From the NCBI GenBank assembly GCA_003255025.1, contig QANY01013732.1:80639-144638 (forward strand): a DNA stretch of 64,000 nucleotides. The letters run 5' to 3'. The translations under genes were made by a program, and so were the position numbers. This document shows positions 11,498 to 22,679 of the stretch, in pieces (the stretch's first letter is position 1; every line of letters starts with the position of its first letter). This stretch comes from Datisca glomerata (Eukaryota; Streptophyta; Magnoliopsida; Cucurbitales; Datiscaceae). The notes under the pieces are model-generated. The model saw only the letters and a program-made list of their open reading frames with translations. It had not been told where the DNA came from and did no database searches.

Positions 11498-12114
11498 TTG
11501 TATGATATAAGTGAAGAAATCTTATTGAGTCATGATTCTAATGCATTTCTAGAGGAAGTTATATTTTTTTTTCATATTGTTCATGTGAACCGTTGAGTTC
11601 GAGAATTAATGAATTCTCATTTGTTTTGTTTCATTTGAAATTTCTTAGAGGAGTTACTTAACCTATAAGCATTGTATTCTACAAGTCGTGAGCTTACATT
11701 AATCTTGAAAGAAGAAGAAATATCACATTGAAAATTGTCTATGCTTGGAGGGTTGTTCCAAGTCTTCACTATTTATATAGTAGCAACGTAAGCCTTCGAC
11801 AATCAGGTGAATTTTGAATATGTTTCATGATGTGTTTTTCCTTCTCTTATCGAACTTTTATATCTCTTTGGTAGATTCCTTAAAGTCATGAGTTCATAAG
11901 TCATGTATCCTTTACTCTACTCCTTTGGGTGGTGATATATGTATCTTTTAGGTGTTCTAATAGGGTGGTGAACTTGTTACTATTTAAGCTAATTTATTTC
12001 CCATATTTCTAACATGTGTATCAAATTAGTATTAGAGCTCTTGATTTGGCCATTCGTCGTGCTCAAAATGTTCAAGAACAACCTGTTCACGAAAAAGATA
12101 TTCATGTGATGTAA
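11498..12114 (+). other. Non-coding DNA with a decayed LTR end and primer-binding site
   Basis: No gene is seen. At about 12027-12041 the sequence TTAGTATTAGAGCTC resembles a mutated initiator tRNA-Met primer-binding site, and the bases after it can be read as a short gag-like frame. A chromovirus-type gag piece appears on the same strand at 20640. I infer that a Gypsy element's 5' end lies here and was split by later insertions. This is tentative. Confidence 0.3.
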
Positions 12115-12331
12115 TTTTTGTAATCGAACCGAATTCACCGGTTACCTATACTACTGAACCAAATCGAATCGGTATAACCAAAAGAACCGAACCGAATAAA
12201 ACTGAAGTAAGCAGTTCGGTTCGATTATTTGTAACCACTTCGATTACAATTGTAAAATTTTTAGAAAAAATAGTTAAAATCATTAAATTGAAATTATCAA
12301 CACTCAAGATGATTAATATATATATATATAN
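12115..12331. repeat. AACCGAACC-rich repeat ending in a TA run
   Basis: At 12120-12235 there are many copies of AACCGAA/TTCGGTT-like words, a composition common in small plant DNA transposons. A TA run (12315-12330) follows and then an undetermined base at 12331. AACCGA-like words also occur on the far side of the viral insertion at about 20460-20500, so the repeat may have been split by it. Confidence 0.45.
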
Positions 12332-12733
12332 ACAGTATTTAAGAGGGGGTATTAAAAGACAAAGAAGATAAACAGTAAAAACTGTATTAATAAATAGTAA
12401 AAATAGTTACTGTACTAAGGTGTAAGATTAAAAACTTACACAAACAGATTTTATTGGCAACAATAAATTAGTGCTCCCGCTCACTAATTTACGTTGAAAA
12501 AAAAGAAGAAAAGATTTATAAAAGAGGAGTAGAAGAAGAAAGTTTTGTTTCAGATAATAGGTTTTAACTCTCAAATAGTAAGAGTTGTAAAATGAGTTCT
12601 GATTCACAAATGGGAGATGCTACCTATTTATAGCTAAGGAAAGTGGAGTTCACCGGGAACTCATCACTTACCTGAACTATTCTATTCTACAAAAGTAAAA
12701 ACATTTTACATTTCTACTTTTGTTTACTTTTGA
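12332..12733 (-). promoter_or_regulatory. Pararetroviral promoter and polyadenylation region
   Basis: On the minus strand a TATA-box-like CTATAAATAG lies at 12624-12633, followed about 170 bases later by AATAAA (12450-12455). In caulimovirids one promoter drives a genome-length RNA that runs round the circle past its own start to a polyA signal, so this order and spacing fit. The region is non-coding. Assignment rests on position and motifs only. Confidence 0.55.
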
Positions 12734-14240
12734 CTAAAAATAGTAAAAAATACAATGATTACAAAGAGACAAATTACAAAAAATATTTGACAGGCGAAGT
12801 CCTTTGTAGTCGTCATGATTGGTTGAGACTGTTGGTGGATAATTGTTATCCTGATGTTGTCCTTTGATTGTGTTGAAGAGCATGATGGTCATTGCATTGT
12901 GCTTCTTATCATGATCTCTTAAATACCTTATTGGTATTTTGCCAACAATGAAACTATTCATCTTCACTGAGGTCGACATCCTCAAAAGGGTCTTGAGAAT
13001 CTTGGAAGGGATCATGGGCCCATTGGGGAAGAGATCGAACATGAGATTTTCCCTTTAATTTTTGAGATGGAGATTGACTCTTTTTGTTCTCAATTGGGTG
13101 ACTCGATTCTACTGAGAATTCAGAGTTAGAACTAAAATTTTCAAGAAGAATGAACATTTTTTATATTAACTCCTACTTTTCTTTGGATTTTTTAGACTTG
13201 TTTTTGCCTTTTGAAGAATATCTTGTGGTGGATTTTGAATTTTGGGAGAAATCTGATTATTGCTTAATTTGCAGAGCCTGATTATCTGGTTCCTTAATTT
13301 TTAAGGAGGCCACTGGAAGCTTGGGAGATTTTATCTGAATGTGAGATTTTGCTAATTCTTCATGTATGGAGGCAGATATTTTTAGTGTACTAAATTTGTC
13401 CCAACATTTTACATAGTATTGTCTGGTGAGGATTTCTTCTTCAATGGCGTATTTCCATTTAAGGATCCAAGGGATTTTGAATTTATTTACAAAATAAATT
13501 ATTGGACGAAAAGAGGGTTCAACTGTTGAGGGTTTAAATAATTTTAAAAATAAACTGTAATTTTGTTATAAATCAATTAGAAAAATCTCAAAGTCGGGAC
13601 CATGGATTGGCCACCATCTTAAAAACCATTTTGATAAATTAATTTTGAAATTTATGTCAAAATTTAAAAACCAAGAGTGGGTAAATTCACTATTTTGGAG
13701 CAAGAAAATTATTTGTCATGCATCAATATAGTCAAAATAATTATATCATTTTTTATTTAAAAGAGGTTTTAACCCTAAGGGATGGATTTTCTATTCCTCT
13801 AAAGTTATTATTTTGAGGATATAGAAGGAATGATAACGGATTTTTTCTTCTGAACTATTTATAGGTTTGATATTTATTGATTTTGTCTCTAGGAGAATAT
13901 CTCTGTAGAAAGTAAGGGTTTTATCCTTGTGTCCAGGGACAAAATGAGAATCAGGAAGGAAATGAGCATTCACTATTTCTATTAGATTTTTAAAATGGGT
14001 GTTCAATATAGAATAGATTTTTACTGGGGTTTTTTTTATAATAACGAGAAGATTTTCTATAATTGGTGAATGGTTGGTTGATGACCAATTGTGGGTCAAA
14101 TGGTTTAGAAACTACAAATGGGTCAAATGGATTGGCCAAAGCATTTTGGTAATTAGGTCTAGTGGACCCAAGAACCGTTAATTGGATATTTCTTGGAGTA
14201 GAAGACTCCTATTTGATTTGGGCCTTAAGGGCTAATTGAT
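12734..14240 (-). pseudogene. Pararetrovirus C-terminal region of unknown function
   Basis: After RNase H the minus strand carries fragmented frames (12734-13042, 12954-13157, 13791-14099) with no motif I recognise. The last contains a short acidic stretch DPFQDSQDPFEDVDLSEDE. It may be the polyprotein C terminus or a separate last frame, such as a transactivator or inclusion-body protein. Stops are frequent. I assign no function. Confidence 0.45.
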
Positions 14241-14259
14241 GTATAAGGGATTCTCCTTT

Positions 14260-14900
14260 GGTCATTTTCCCGGAAGCTTGAGGCCTAGACCCTATCATTT
14301 TGTTGCCCCTGTAGGAATTCACGTGTTAAAATGTCAGAGATTGAATTATTAACTCCTTTAATAAATTCAATATTGAAATAAAAATACTAAGTATGGACTG
14401 CCATCTAGCAAAGATCTATTTGGAGGTTATATTTTTAACATCCTTTTCTAGAACGTGCTTAGTAGATTTACAATCAATTTTTAACAAGACTTTTTGATTT
14501 AACAAGTCATCTTGGAATTTTTATATACATAAAACAACAGATAAAATTTCTTTCTTAATAGTTCTGTAATTAACTTGTGATTGAGACCACGTTCCAGATG
14601 TAAACCTAACAATTTGTTCAGGTGCTTCTAGGAAAATCTTTTGTAACAAGATGCCTCCACATCCAATTTCAGATGCATCAGTTTGGACAATTTTAAAAGA
14701 ATTATTAGTGGAAATTCCAAGACAAGGAAGTGTCTTAACATGGGTTTTAATTCTTTTGATTAAATTAGTGTAGACAGTTGTCCAAGGAGAATGATTCTTT
14801 TTAAGCCTGTCAAAGAGAGGTTTACAATCAATTCTCATATTATTGTAAAAATCATATATGTAATTTAAAGATCCTAGAAATCTTTGCAATTGTGTTTTAT
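14260..14900 (-). pseudogene. Pararetrovirus RNase H domain (broken)
   Basis: The open piece 14521-14889 contains QTDASEIGCGGILLQ, with the Asp that starts the RNase H active site, then FTSGTWSQSQVNYRTIKKEI with the catalytic Glu near its end. Further on, in pieces with stops, the final Asp-containing part follows. This domain would remove RNA from the RNA:DNA hybrid during reverse transcription. It is in the same frame as the reverse transcriptase piece upstream. Confidence 0.85.
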
Positions 14901-15600
14901 CTAGAATTTCATTCGGGAATTTGTCAGCAAATTGTATTACCTTGTCAATTGGCTTGATGATAGAATGGTGTATTTTGAATCCTAAGAATCTAATCTTAGA
15001 TTGAAATAATTTAATTTTACTTGCAGAGATAACTAAACCATTTTGTTTTAGTATCCTAACAAATGATTTAACTTGTCTCCAATGTTATTCTATTGTTTTT
15101 GAGAAAATAAGTACATCATCAATGTAAACAATTGAGAAATCAGTAAATTGATTAAAGATTTCATTCATTATATTTTAAAATTCACTAGGAGCATTTTTAA
15201 GGCCAAAATGCATTACATTCTACTCATAATGGCCAAATGGAGTTACAAATGTTATTTTATATTTATCACTTTCATTTATCTGGATTTGCCAAAATCCAGA
15301 TTTCATATCAAACTTAGAGAATATTACTGCATCTCCAAGTCTATTTATTAAATCTCTTTTGTTTGGTATTAGATATCTTATCCATTCTAAAATATTATTA
15401 AGGAGCTTATAATTGATCACTAAACGAGGAACTCCTCGTTCGATTTCACTGGCCTTCTGGACATAAAAGGCCGAGTAGGACCAAGGAGATTTGTTTTTTC
15501 TAATAATATTCTTATTGAGAAGTTCCATAATTTCCTTTTTACAGATCTCAAGTATTTCTGAATTCATCTGAATTGGTCTTTCATTTGTTGGGATATTCTT
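14900..15600 (-). pseudogene. Pararetrovirus reverse transcriptase (broken)
   Basis: The 15220-15567 piece carries PRLVINYKLLN and FSKFDMKSGFWQIQI, the first with the conserved Arg and the second with the first catalytic Asp (domain A). A stop then interrupts the frame. The YIDDV catalytic motif follows at 15112-15126 and SKIKLFQSKIRFLGF-type sequence after it. This polymerase copies the genome-length RNA into DNA. Several stops between the motifs make it non-functional as it stands. Confidence 0.9.
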
Positions 15601-15916
15601 TTCATCAAATCCCTTAATATAGGGAAGACTGACAGTATGTTGCTTTCTGTGTCAGAAAGCATTGAGAATGTCAGAACATAATTCTTTACAGATTTTTTGT
15701 TCAAACATCTTAATTTTGTTTTGAAGAATAGAACTTTGAAGTTGTTCTTCAATTCTGTTAAATTTTAATTCATTTTGTAAAAACATAATTGTTTTTCTTT
15801 ACAAGAAATGAGATTTGTTGAATTAGAGATAGATTTTTCTTTTAGAATTTTTAATTTTTTATTACTAGGAAAAGAGAGGAATTTAAATTTTATTGGTTTA
15901 TTCATGACATAGGTAA

Positions 15917-16423
15917 TTATTCCATTATATTCTGTGAAAATGGATATAGCAGAGCAATGAATGGTAGACCTAGGATAATTTTTTCAGTCATATTTTTTAC
16001 TAAGACAAATGATGTTTTAAAACATACATTGTCTTGGCAAATATGAACTGTGGGTATTTCATAATTAATATGCATACGAGTACCATTAGCAAAGGACAAA
16101 TATTCTTTTGTCTTTTTAAAGTACTTGGTTGGAACTAGTCCTTCTTGCATACAATTCAAATCTGCTCCCGAATCAACAAGAGCCATTTTTGTAAAATCAA
16201 AATCTTGAATGATTATTCTAACCATTATGTGCCATTTTTTGATTTTTATGTGATTGAGGATTTGGATGAAATGTCCATCATTGTCTTGACAGTTTATGGG
16301 TTCTTTAACCTCATTATCTGAAATTAGTAATTTACTAGGTTCACCTAATTCTTGTTTGTTAATTAGATTTTCTATTTTTAAAATATTTAACTCTTCTTTT
16401 ATTTCAGTGTTTGAATTTTTCAA
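15917..16423 (-). pseudogene. Pararetrovirus aspartic protease segment
   Basis: This 168-residue open piece contains MALVDSGADLNCMQEG, with DSGAD as the retropepsin active site, and IILGLPFIALL, the second conserved block of the family. It would cleave the viral polyprotein. The domain itself is free of stops, but it is in a different frame from the coat-protein piece before and the reverse transcriptase after it. The stretch 15570-15916 between it and the polymerase is a degenerate linker. Confidence 0.85.
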
Positions 16424-16643
16424 ATCTTTTATTTCATTCTTAATATCTTTAATTTCCTTTTGAAGTTCCTGTAAAGTAACTTCCTTTGCTTTCCCTTTTA
16501 TCTTATTGAATTTTTCAAGAGTTTGTGAAAGACTTGCAATATTATTATTATTAGACTTAGTATTTTCTTTCTTTAGAATTATCTTCTTGAGTCTTTCAAG
16601 GTATCTTGTTTTAATTTAGGATTTTCAATTTTATAAATTAAAT

Positions 16644-17900
16644 CTAACAAGAGGGTTTCTTGTTCTTAATTTTATTTAGGACATTGATTTTTTGACAATA
16701 ACTATCCATACACCCCATAGTGATGTTAGGAGAATAACTGTCAGAACCTGAGGATTCAGTTTCAGAGGATTCAGGGGTTTCATATTCTCCTAAATCTTGA
16801 CTATTACTGTCATAAGAATCTATTCTTTCTAAGATTCTAAACAATTCATGTTTATCTTCTTCATAAAATTTTAATTGATTAATTTTATTCTTGACTTGAC
16901 AAGTATTTGAAAGGTGACCTTTCTGACCACATTTGAAACATGTAATATTAGTTTTCTAAAAAAATTTATTAAACTTTTTTCTGGAATAATTTTTATTCCT
17001 AGAGAAGTTTTTATTCTTAGAAAAGTTTTGATCAAAATTTTTATTTTTATGTTTGTGGTAATTTTTCCTATAGGGTTTATGAGACCTTCTAGGGTTTAAA
17101 TGAGAATGTTTTCTATTCTTCTGAGAAAGGGCAATAGAGGGTAAACTGTATTGCTCACAGAAATTACATAACTCATATTTAGCAGTTTTGCTTTCTTTTT
17201 TAATTTGTTTGTGGATTTTCATATCAAATCACATTTTTAATCCTTCTTTCTGTATTATAGTAATTATGGTTCCATAGGTTAGACTATCATAGTCTATATT
17301 TCCTAGGTCATTACTAAGGACTGTCCTTATTTGATGGGCAAAACGATTGGGTAATCCATTAATCAATTTTTCTTTCTAAAAGGGTTGATTACTATCGTCC
17401 CTTGACATTGCTCTGGATAGGAATACATTCTTATACCAATTAAAATCACTTAATGTTGGACACCTAAGATTTGTTAATTGATCATGTATACGCGAAGTAA
17501 TATTACTTGGCGTACCAATGAAGTGTTCATTTATTATATAAAGGAGTGTATTTATACCATCATATATTGTTTCCTGATTTTCTCCAATTATCGGGTTTCC
17601 TTCAGCATCAATCTTAACTGCTGAAAGAATGACAATTTTGGATTCTTGTGTGAGATATTTTTTCCTACCAGGAATGAAGCATTCCTGTGAATCCTGTGAC
17701 TAGAAGATTTATTATTTCTTCATGAAGTAAATTGTGAGAGGTAATGTAAATATTAGCTACCATTGCCATGTGTTGTAATCTATTGAGGACTTCTTGTTCA
17801 GAAAGACCATTAATATTCCATTCATATAATTTTTCTGCAGAAATAGAAAATTTTATTAACAAGAGAAGATTCGGTAATTTGAATATCAGGGGGCATGGGC
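16644..17900 (-). pseudogene. Pararetrovirus coat protein with zinc knuckle (broken)
   Basis: Piece 17665-17862 contains LYEWNINGLSEQEVLNRLQ and LLVTGFTGMLHSW, a conserved core of caulimovirid coat proteins. It is followed by a Lys/Arg/Asn-rich basic stretch (16956-17222), then an in-frame stop at 16956-16958, then the zinc knuckle CFKCGQKGHLSNTC at 16899-16940, and an acidic Ser/Glu-rich tail (16644-16844). This order matches the RNA-binding end of caulimovirid coat proteins. Frames change between the core and the basic region. Confidence 0.85.
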
Positions 17901-18239
17901 TTCTTATGCTATTTTCTTTCTAATTTATTAATTTCTAAATTATTAAATGGTTTTTTTAATATTGTTAATATTTGAAAATTCATTAATTATAGATGATTCG
18001 TAGGCTGATTCTGACCTATTACTATCTGAATCAGTATTATCGTCTTGGTTAATTACTTTCAATTCTTGAAATACTTTATCAATTTTTCTAGACTTAGAAT
18101 CTGAACTACTGTGGATTTATTCTTGGTTAACAACTTTAACAGAGAAAGATGACTCAGTGGATTTATTCTTTAATTCCTGAATCATTTTATCAATTTTTTT
18201 TATTAATTGGAATAATTTTTAAAGTTGTTTTATCGGAAA

Positions 18240-19064
18240 GATTTTATTAAAGGTTTTTCTTTCAGGGTTTCACTAGGCTTAAGCTCATTGAGAACATCAA
18301 CATTTGTTTCAATTTTATCTAATTGTTTACCTATTGTAATTAGACTATGGTTAGTATAGTTGAGTTGTTCAACTATTTTTTGTTTGGTTCTTCTTCATTT
18401 GCAATTTTGAAAGGAGAAGCAGTGATTAGGAAATTTTTATGATTAATCATGATTTTCTCAAGAGGAGGATGACTAGTAGATACTACACTAGAGTCTTCCT
18501 TAACCCATTTACATTTTGAAATTACTTTGATATTTCTTTCGTAAATATCTTCAACATAATCTAGGAAAAATATATCAATTTTAAATTCTTGCATAAATGT
18601 CTTCCATTCGGCAAGTATGGCTTTTCTTTGATCTATATCATATGAATCTGTAAATCTATTACGTCTATCTAAATTGTTTGGGTCATCATTTGTTTGGTCA
18701 GACGTTCCCAATCTAGTTCATATTCTTGACTCAAGGTACCTATATTTAGAACTAAGAGTTGAGGATTGACATAATTAAGGCTTCCTTGGAAATCTGATCC
18801 AGTGGGTGCTTCAGTTTCATCAGAACGTTCAGACTTATTATCAAAAACTGGCTGACTAACTTGAGAACTTGTGGCTATGCCTTTAAGTTTTAAATTTTTA
18901 ATTTGTAATTTCTTTAATCCTTGTTCTAAGTGTTGAATCCTAAAACTTTGATCATTACCAATGGATGATCCAGAAAATGAATTCCTAGGGGTACTAGACT
19001 GGCTATACTCCCTAATTTGTGGACTAGAGGATGATTGAAAGTTAATTTTTACAGTACCATCCAT
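18240..19064 (-). pseudogene. Pararetrovirus region between movement and coat proteins
   Basis: Two open pieces (18669-19064 and 18373-18711) overlap in different frames. They are Ser/Thr/Gln-rich at first, with EQGLKKLQIKNLKLKG possibly forming a short coiled coil, then more ordered. I know of no specific function. A frame change lies near 18,700. Confidence 0.55.
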
Positions 19065-19119
19065 GTACTGCTGGATGTAATATATATCTTCAATTGATCT
19101 TTGAATTTGGGTAGGCTGA

Positions 19120-19879
19120 CTTTTATTAGTTAAAAACTAATTTGTTGGTAAATTAATATCAGACCACTTAATTGTTTTGGGAACTCTAATATTTGCATTA
19201 CTTTGACTAGATTGTATCAATAGGGTTTGATTCTTGGACTCCTATTGATGGCTTAGAAGTTCATATTTGTTTTGGTTACTTTGTAATATATTCTAAAGAT
19301 TAAAGTTAGAGGTTGGGTGCCTTCTAGAACTTGCTAACCACTAGTTTTAATATTTAAAGTTAATGATTTTAAAATATGGGGATCTGCTAAACTAATAGTC
19401 AGATAAAGAAAATAATCAAAATGAACTGGACCATTACAAAATGAAGATTCAATTAAACCTAAAATACTATCATTAAAATTTGTAAATCTTGCATCTCGCA
19501 AGGGTAATAAGACAGAGGTATTTAGGCCTCTTCTTGTGAGTGATTTTACTCTAATCTGGACTAAACCAAAATGAAGAAAATTATATCCTTCTTGAATATG
19601 ATGCTTCATTGCATCAGAGGAAGGTAATTGATATGTTTCATGCTCTTTTCCAAGAGCATATATTTTTTCAATTATTTTTACATGATGCTGAGGCTTGAAA
19701 GAAGCAATAGACTATGTTGATTTATAAATATTTTTATTGAGGATTTTAGGTATATTCCATACCCTATGATCTACTTGATCATCTGTTAATTCAATATATT
19801 CATCATTTATTATGTCAGGTATAGAGGTTATTGTTGACCTATTACTATTAGAAGAATTACTCCTAAATAATCTACTCAT
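19120..19879 (-). pseudogene. Pararetrovirus movement protein (broken)
   Basis: The probable polyprotein start is the ATG with complement at 19877-19879. An in-frame TAG lies at 19712-19714, 55 codons in, and the same frame continues afterwards at 19334-19609. That part has VLLPLRDARFTNFNDSILG, a block typical of 30K-superfamily movement proteins, which open plasmodesmata for cell-to-cell spread. The second copy at 63795 carries a different stop, so the two copies decayed separately. Confidence 0.8.
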
Positions 19880-20334
19880 TGCCCAACTAACTAAATTATT
19901 CTTATTATTGAGTATTTCATATTGTATTTTGTTACTAACCTTGGGGGGACTTCTACAACCTTCTATTAGGTTTCACTCTTCTCCCTTTCACCTCTACAAC
20001 CACCCTACCCTCGGGTTTTACCTAGGTCCCTGAAGCTAACCAAATAGAAGCTGATACGTCAGCCCCTGATAAAGAGATTCACAGATTAAACAAACAAATA
20101 ATACAGAGAAATAATTAATTATAAGAATAACCAGCCACTTGGGCGGAGAGTAAGATTATATATAAGCAATTATTTATGTAAGTAAATAAGTAAATAATAT
20201 TATCAATAACCAGCCATAACAGGCGGCAAACAGTATGAACTATGCAGATATTGAAGTAGAAATATTTAATGAACAGTAATTATTCCCACCAGGTTTGACT
20301 CTGATACTAAAAGGCGTGGAATTGAACAGTATTT
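19880..20334 (-). other. Pararetrovirus leader with primer-binding site
   Basis: This non-coding leader runs from the unit's 5' end to the first ATG. The primer-binding site at 20296-20309 reads TAGTATCAGAGTCA on the minus strand, two mismatches from the second copy's TGGTATCAGAGCCA (63358-63371), which complements initiator tRNA-Met. Much of the leader matches 63320-63794 on the plus strand. Confidence 0.8.
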
Positions 20335-20639
20335 AATTAGACATATATATATATATCTAATTAATAATAATATATGTCTAATTTGTGTCTAATTTATTAA
20401 GTTTTTAATAATTTATATTTAATTTATATATATATATTAAAAAATAGTTGTAATAAGTTCAAACCGATTACATGTATATTATAAAATACAATCGAACCAA
20501 AAATTTACGATACATAACATGCTTATCTTTGGTGGGAAAATCTCAAGAAACAATGAGATCGTGAAAGTGGGTGGATGATAAAAAGGGATATCTTCTGAGG
20601 TAATATGTTTTTTCTCAAGTTTCACAATTTTAAAAAAGT
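20335..20639. other. AT-rich flank of the viral insertion
   Basis: This begins with a TA run (20342-20356) and a second one near 20428-20439. AACCGA-like words near 20460-20500 may be the other half of the repeat at 12115. No gene is seen. Confidence 0.5.
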
Positions 20640-20900
20640 TGAGTTCTTTGACAAAAAAAATTAAGTTATTTATTGAAGAATACACAGCTGAAATCGATCT
20701 TCTCGTGATGAAGTGTGATCTTGTTAAACCTGAGGAGTAGACTATTGCTCACTATCTTGGAGGACTAAAGCCTAAGATTGATAACATTATTCAATTACAG
20801 CCTTATTTTGGAATTATAATGATGTATGTAAGCTTGCTCTCAAGGTAGAAAAACAAAAATTAAATGAAACTCGTGGTGGTGGACTTCAACCTTTAGCTCG
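20640..20900 (+). pseudogene. Gypsy (chromovirus-type) gag fragment
   Basis: A plus-strand frame with one stop reads FIEEYTAEIDLLVMKCDL, then TIAHYLGGLKPKIDNIIQLQ, the common retrotransposon gag domain of Gypsy chromoviruses. It ends after a frame change at LALKVEKQK-like sequence. It has no LTR, protease or polymerase next to it. I infer it belonged to an element whose 5' end lay near 12.0 kb and was split by the pararetrovirus insertion. Confidence 0.75.
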
Positions 20901-22030
20901 AGATGGTTTTTCCATTGAAGGGTTGTTTATTTCTGACTTTTCGCGTGATAAAATTCGTAGTAAACTTATTTTTCAGTATTTTTTCATGTTTGTTATAAGT
21001 ATTCTTATTTGTCATGCTAAAATTATTTAACCCGACTAAATATAATCCCACATTACTTTATCAACCACGTTCCCTCAAAAATCTACTTTACCAAATAACT
21101 TTCTCAATTCACTTACCCATCATACCACCATTAATTTTTCAAAATATATTTTATTTTCTAAACTCTCATAGAAATATTATTATATACTTATTCCAACCTT
21201 AAAAAAATAACTTTACTAAATATATTCATATCCTAATCCCAATTCCCCTCCCTCGTTAAATACACCTTACTGAATTTTACGAATTTTCTCGTATATGTAT
21301 CCTCTTTCAAATTTGCTTAATTTTACTAGTATTTATTATTTTCTCATATTCTTTTATTTTTTCAAAGAAACACTCAGACAAGTTTGGACAAGCGAAACCG
21401 AAAGTGAAGGATGGGGTGAAAAGGAAGTGTGTCTTCACCATTTTAAGACAAGCACCATGTCAAGTTTGGGTAAGGATCATTATCCTCTCAAGTAATAATT
21501 TCTTTGAATTTTGTCAATAGTATATATACATTAAACCAATATGTTATTAGATGGATGGAGAAATTTTTTACTATAAGGATCCTTGATGAAGAAATGAGTT
21601 GGGTTGGTGCTGCTTTCAACATGGAGAGTTTGCAAAAAAACTTGCAGTACTAATTTACTAGTTTTCACATCTATAACACTAGCTTATATTCAACAGGAAT
21701 TTAAAAGTAATATATAGTACAAGGATAAGAAACTTGAAAGCAGTAACCTTTAAATTTCATAAGAACCGAAAACAGGGTCATTTTTCCCACTAGATACTGA
21801 TATACATACACCTAATACTGATATACATACACAGACATACACTTCCATTTACATACACCTAATAGTCATATGCATACACAAATATACACATCTGATTTGC
21901 AGACGCCTAATAGTAAACATTCAATTTCATAGCAATACATCTGCTTGACCAAAAGTATAAGGAGTTAAGCTTGACAAAATATTACAAAACACAAAATAGG
22001 ATGTCAACAAACGGAACCACTAGAACATAA
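20901..22030. other. AT-rich non-coding DNA, no gene seen
   Basis: Short A/T-rich sequence without conserved motifs. Between 21790 and 21910 words like CATACAC and ATACACCTAATA recur, a degenerate short repeat. Confidence 0.5.
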
Positions 22031-22036
22031 TTCCCG

Positions 22037-22327
22037 TCAATGACTTGTGGCATCTTTTATGATGCGTAAGACATATGACCTCCTATATTGACATGGAAGG
22101 GAGAAGAAGAATTGTGTTTGACCAAGATTATTTGCTAAAAGAATGCCAGCCTCAAGTCGTTGATCATCAGTCAACCCCTCAACAAGCTGTAATTCTCCAA
22201 AAGTTTGATTCCTCATCCCATCTGCTTCACTTTCATATAGGAAGTATGATACAAGTTTAGCAATGTTATCACTAGTAGATTTATAGACTTCCCCATAAAT
22301 TTTCAAAGTCTGTGTCAATGCATACAT
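22037..22327 (-). pseudogene. Possible Myb/SANT-like C-terminal piece linked to Harbinger
   Basis: This 96-residue open frame includes EGLTDDQRLEAGILLANN and FFFSLPCQYRRSYVLR. The pattern resembles the C-terminal part of plant Myb/SANT-like proteins encoded by PIF/Harbinger transposons, but I am working from memory of the family and the match is not decisive. A Harbinger transposase piece lies about 200 bases upstream on the same strand, which supports the idea. It has no visible N-terminal DNA-binding domain, so I treat it as a remnant. Confidence 0.35.
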
Positions 22328-22512
22328 ATTCTTAATTTCCCCACCCTAATTCTCTTCTTACCACCCCTTTCAGATAATACAAAAGAAGACGGGTTAGTTA
22401 CCAGAAGAGTACTGCAGCTGAACCAGTGCCTATAAAGTAACCCTCCACCTCTACTAGAGGGTCATGTATATAGAACTCACTATCATTCTAAGGATTAGTA
22501 GGTTCACGTCAT

Positions 22513-22675
22513 ATCTTTTACTGCATCAACTGGACCTTCAGCACCAGCACCAACATCCATATTTTTTGTTCCAATTAGGCCACCAACTGGATGAAGGAGA
22601 TTACAAAGCATATTGAAGGTTCGTCTATCCATATGTGTACTCTCTATGCATGCTAAGTCACTCTAAAAAATCAGC
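22513..22675 (-). pseudogene. PIF/Harbinger transposase N-terminal fragment
   Basis: The minus strand encodes SDLACIESTHMDRRTFNMLC and then GGLIGTKNMDV in one frame. This is the conserved region before the DDE domain in plant PIF/Harbinger transposases and ALP1-like proteins. It then diverges and stops at about 22513. The catalytic DDE domain was not found, so this is a relic. Confidence 0.7.
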
Positions 22676-22679
22676 CTAT

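Larger units (their letters stand above)
12332..20334 (-). mobile_element. Endogenous pararetrovirus (Caulimoviridae), full-length broken copy
   Basis: One complete unit of a plant pararetrovirus is integrated on the minus strand. From its 5' end it has a tRNA-Met primer-binding site, a leader, movement protein, coat protein with zinc knuckle, aspartic protease, reverse transcriptase, RNase H, a C-terminal region and a promoter-like TATA box. Both ends share ACAGTATTT (12332-12340 and 20326-20334), giving a unit of about 7,994 bp, a normal caulimovirid genome size. TA runs flank both ends. All domains appear to come from one polyprotein, as in petuviruses, but stops and at least six frame changes break it. 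No integrase is seen. Genus assignment (petuvirus- or florendovirus-like) is tentative. Confidence 0.9.

Noticed and set aside
12332..20334. Ordinary Gypsy retrotransposon instead of a virus
   Set aside because: There are no LTRs and no integrase, a 30K-type movement protein is present, and the unit closes on itself at about 8 kb.
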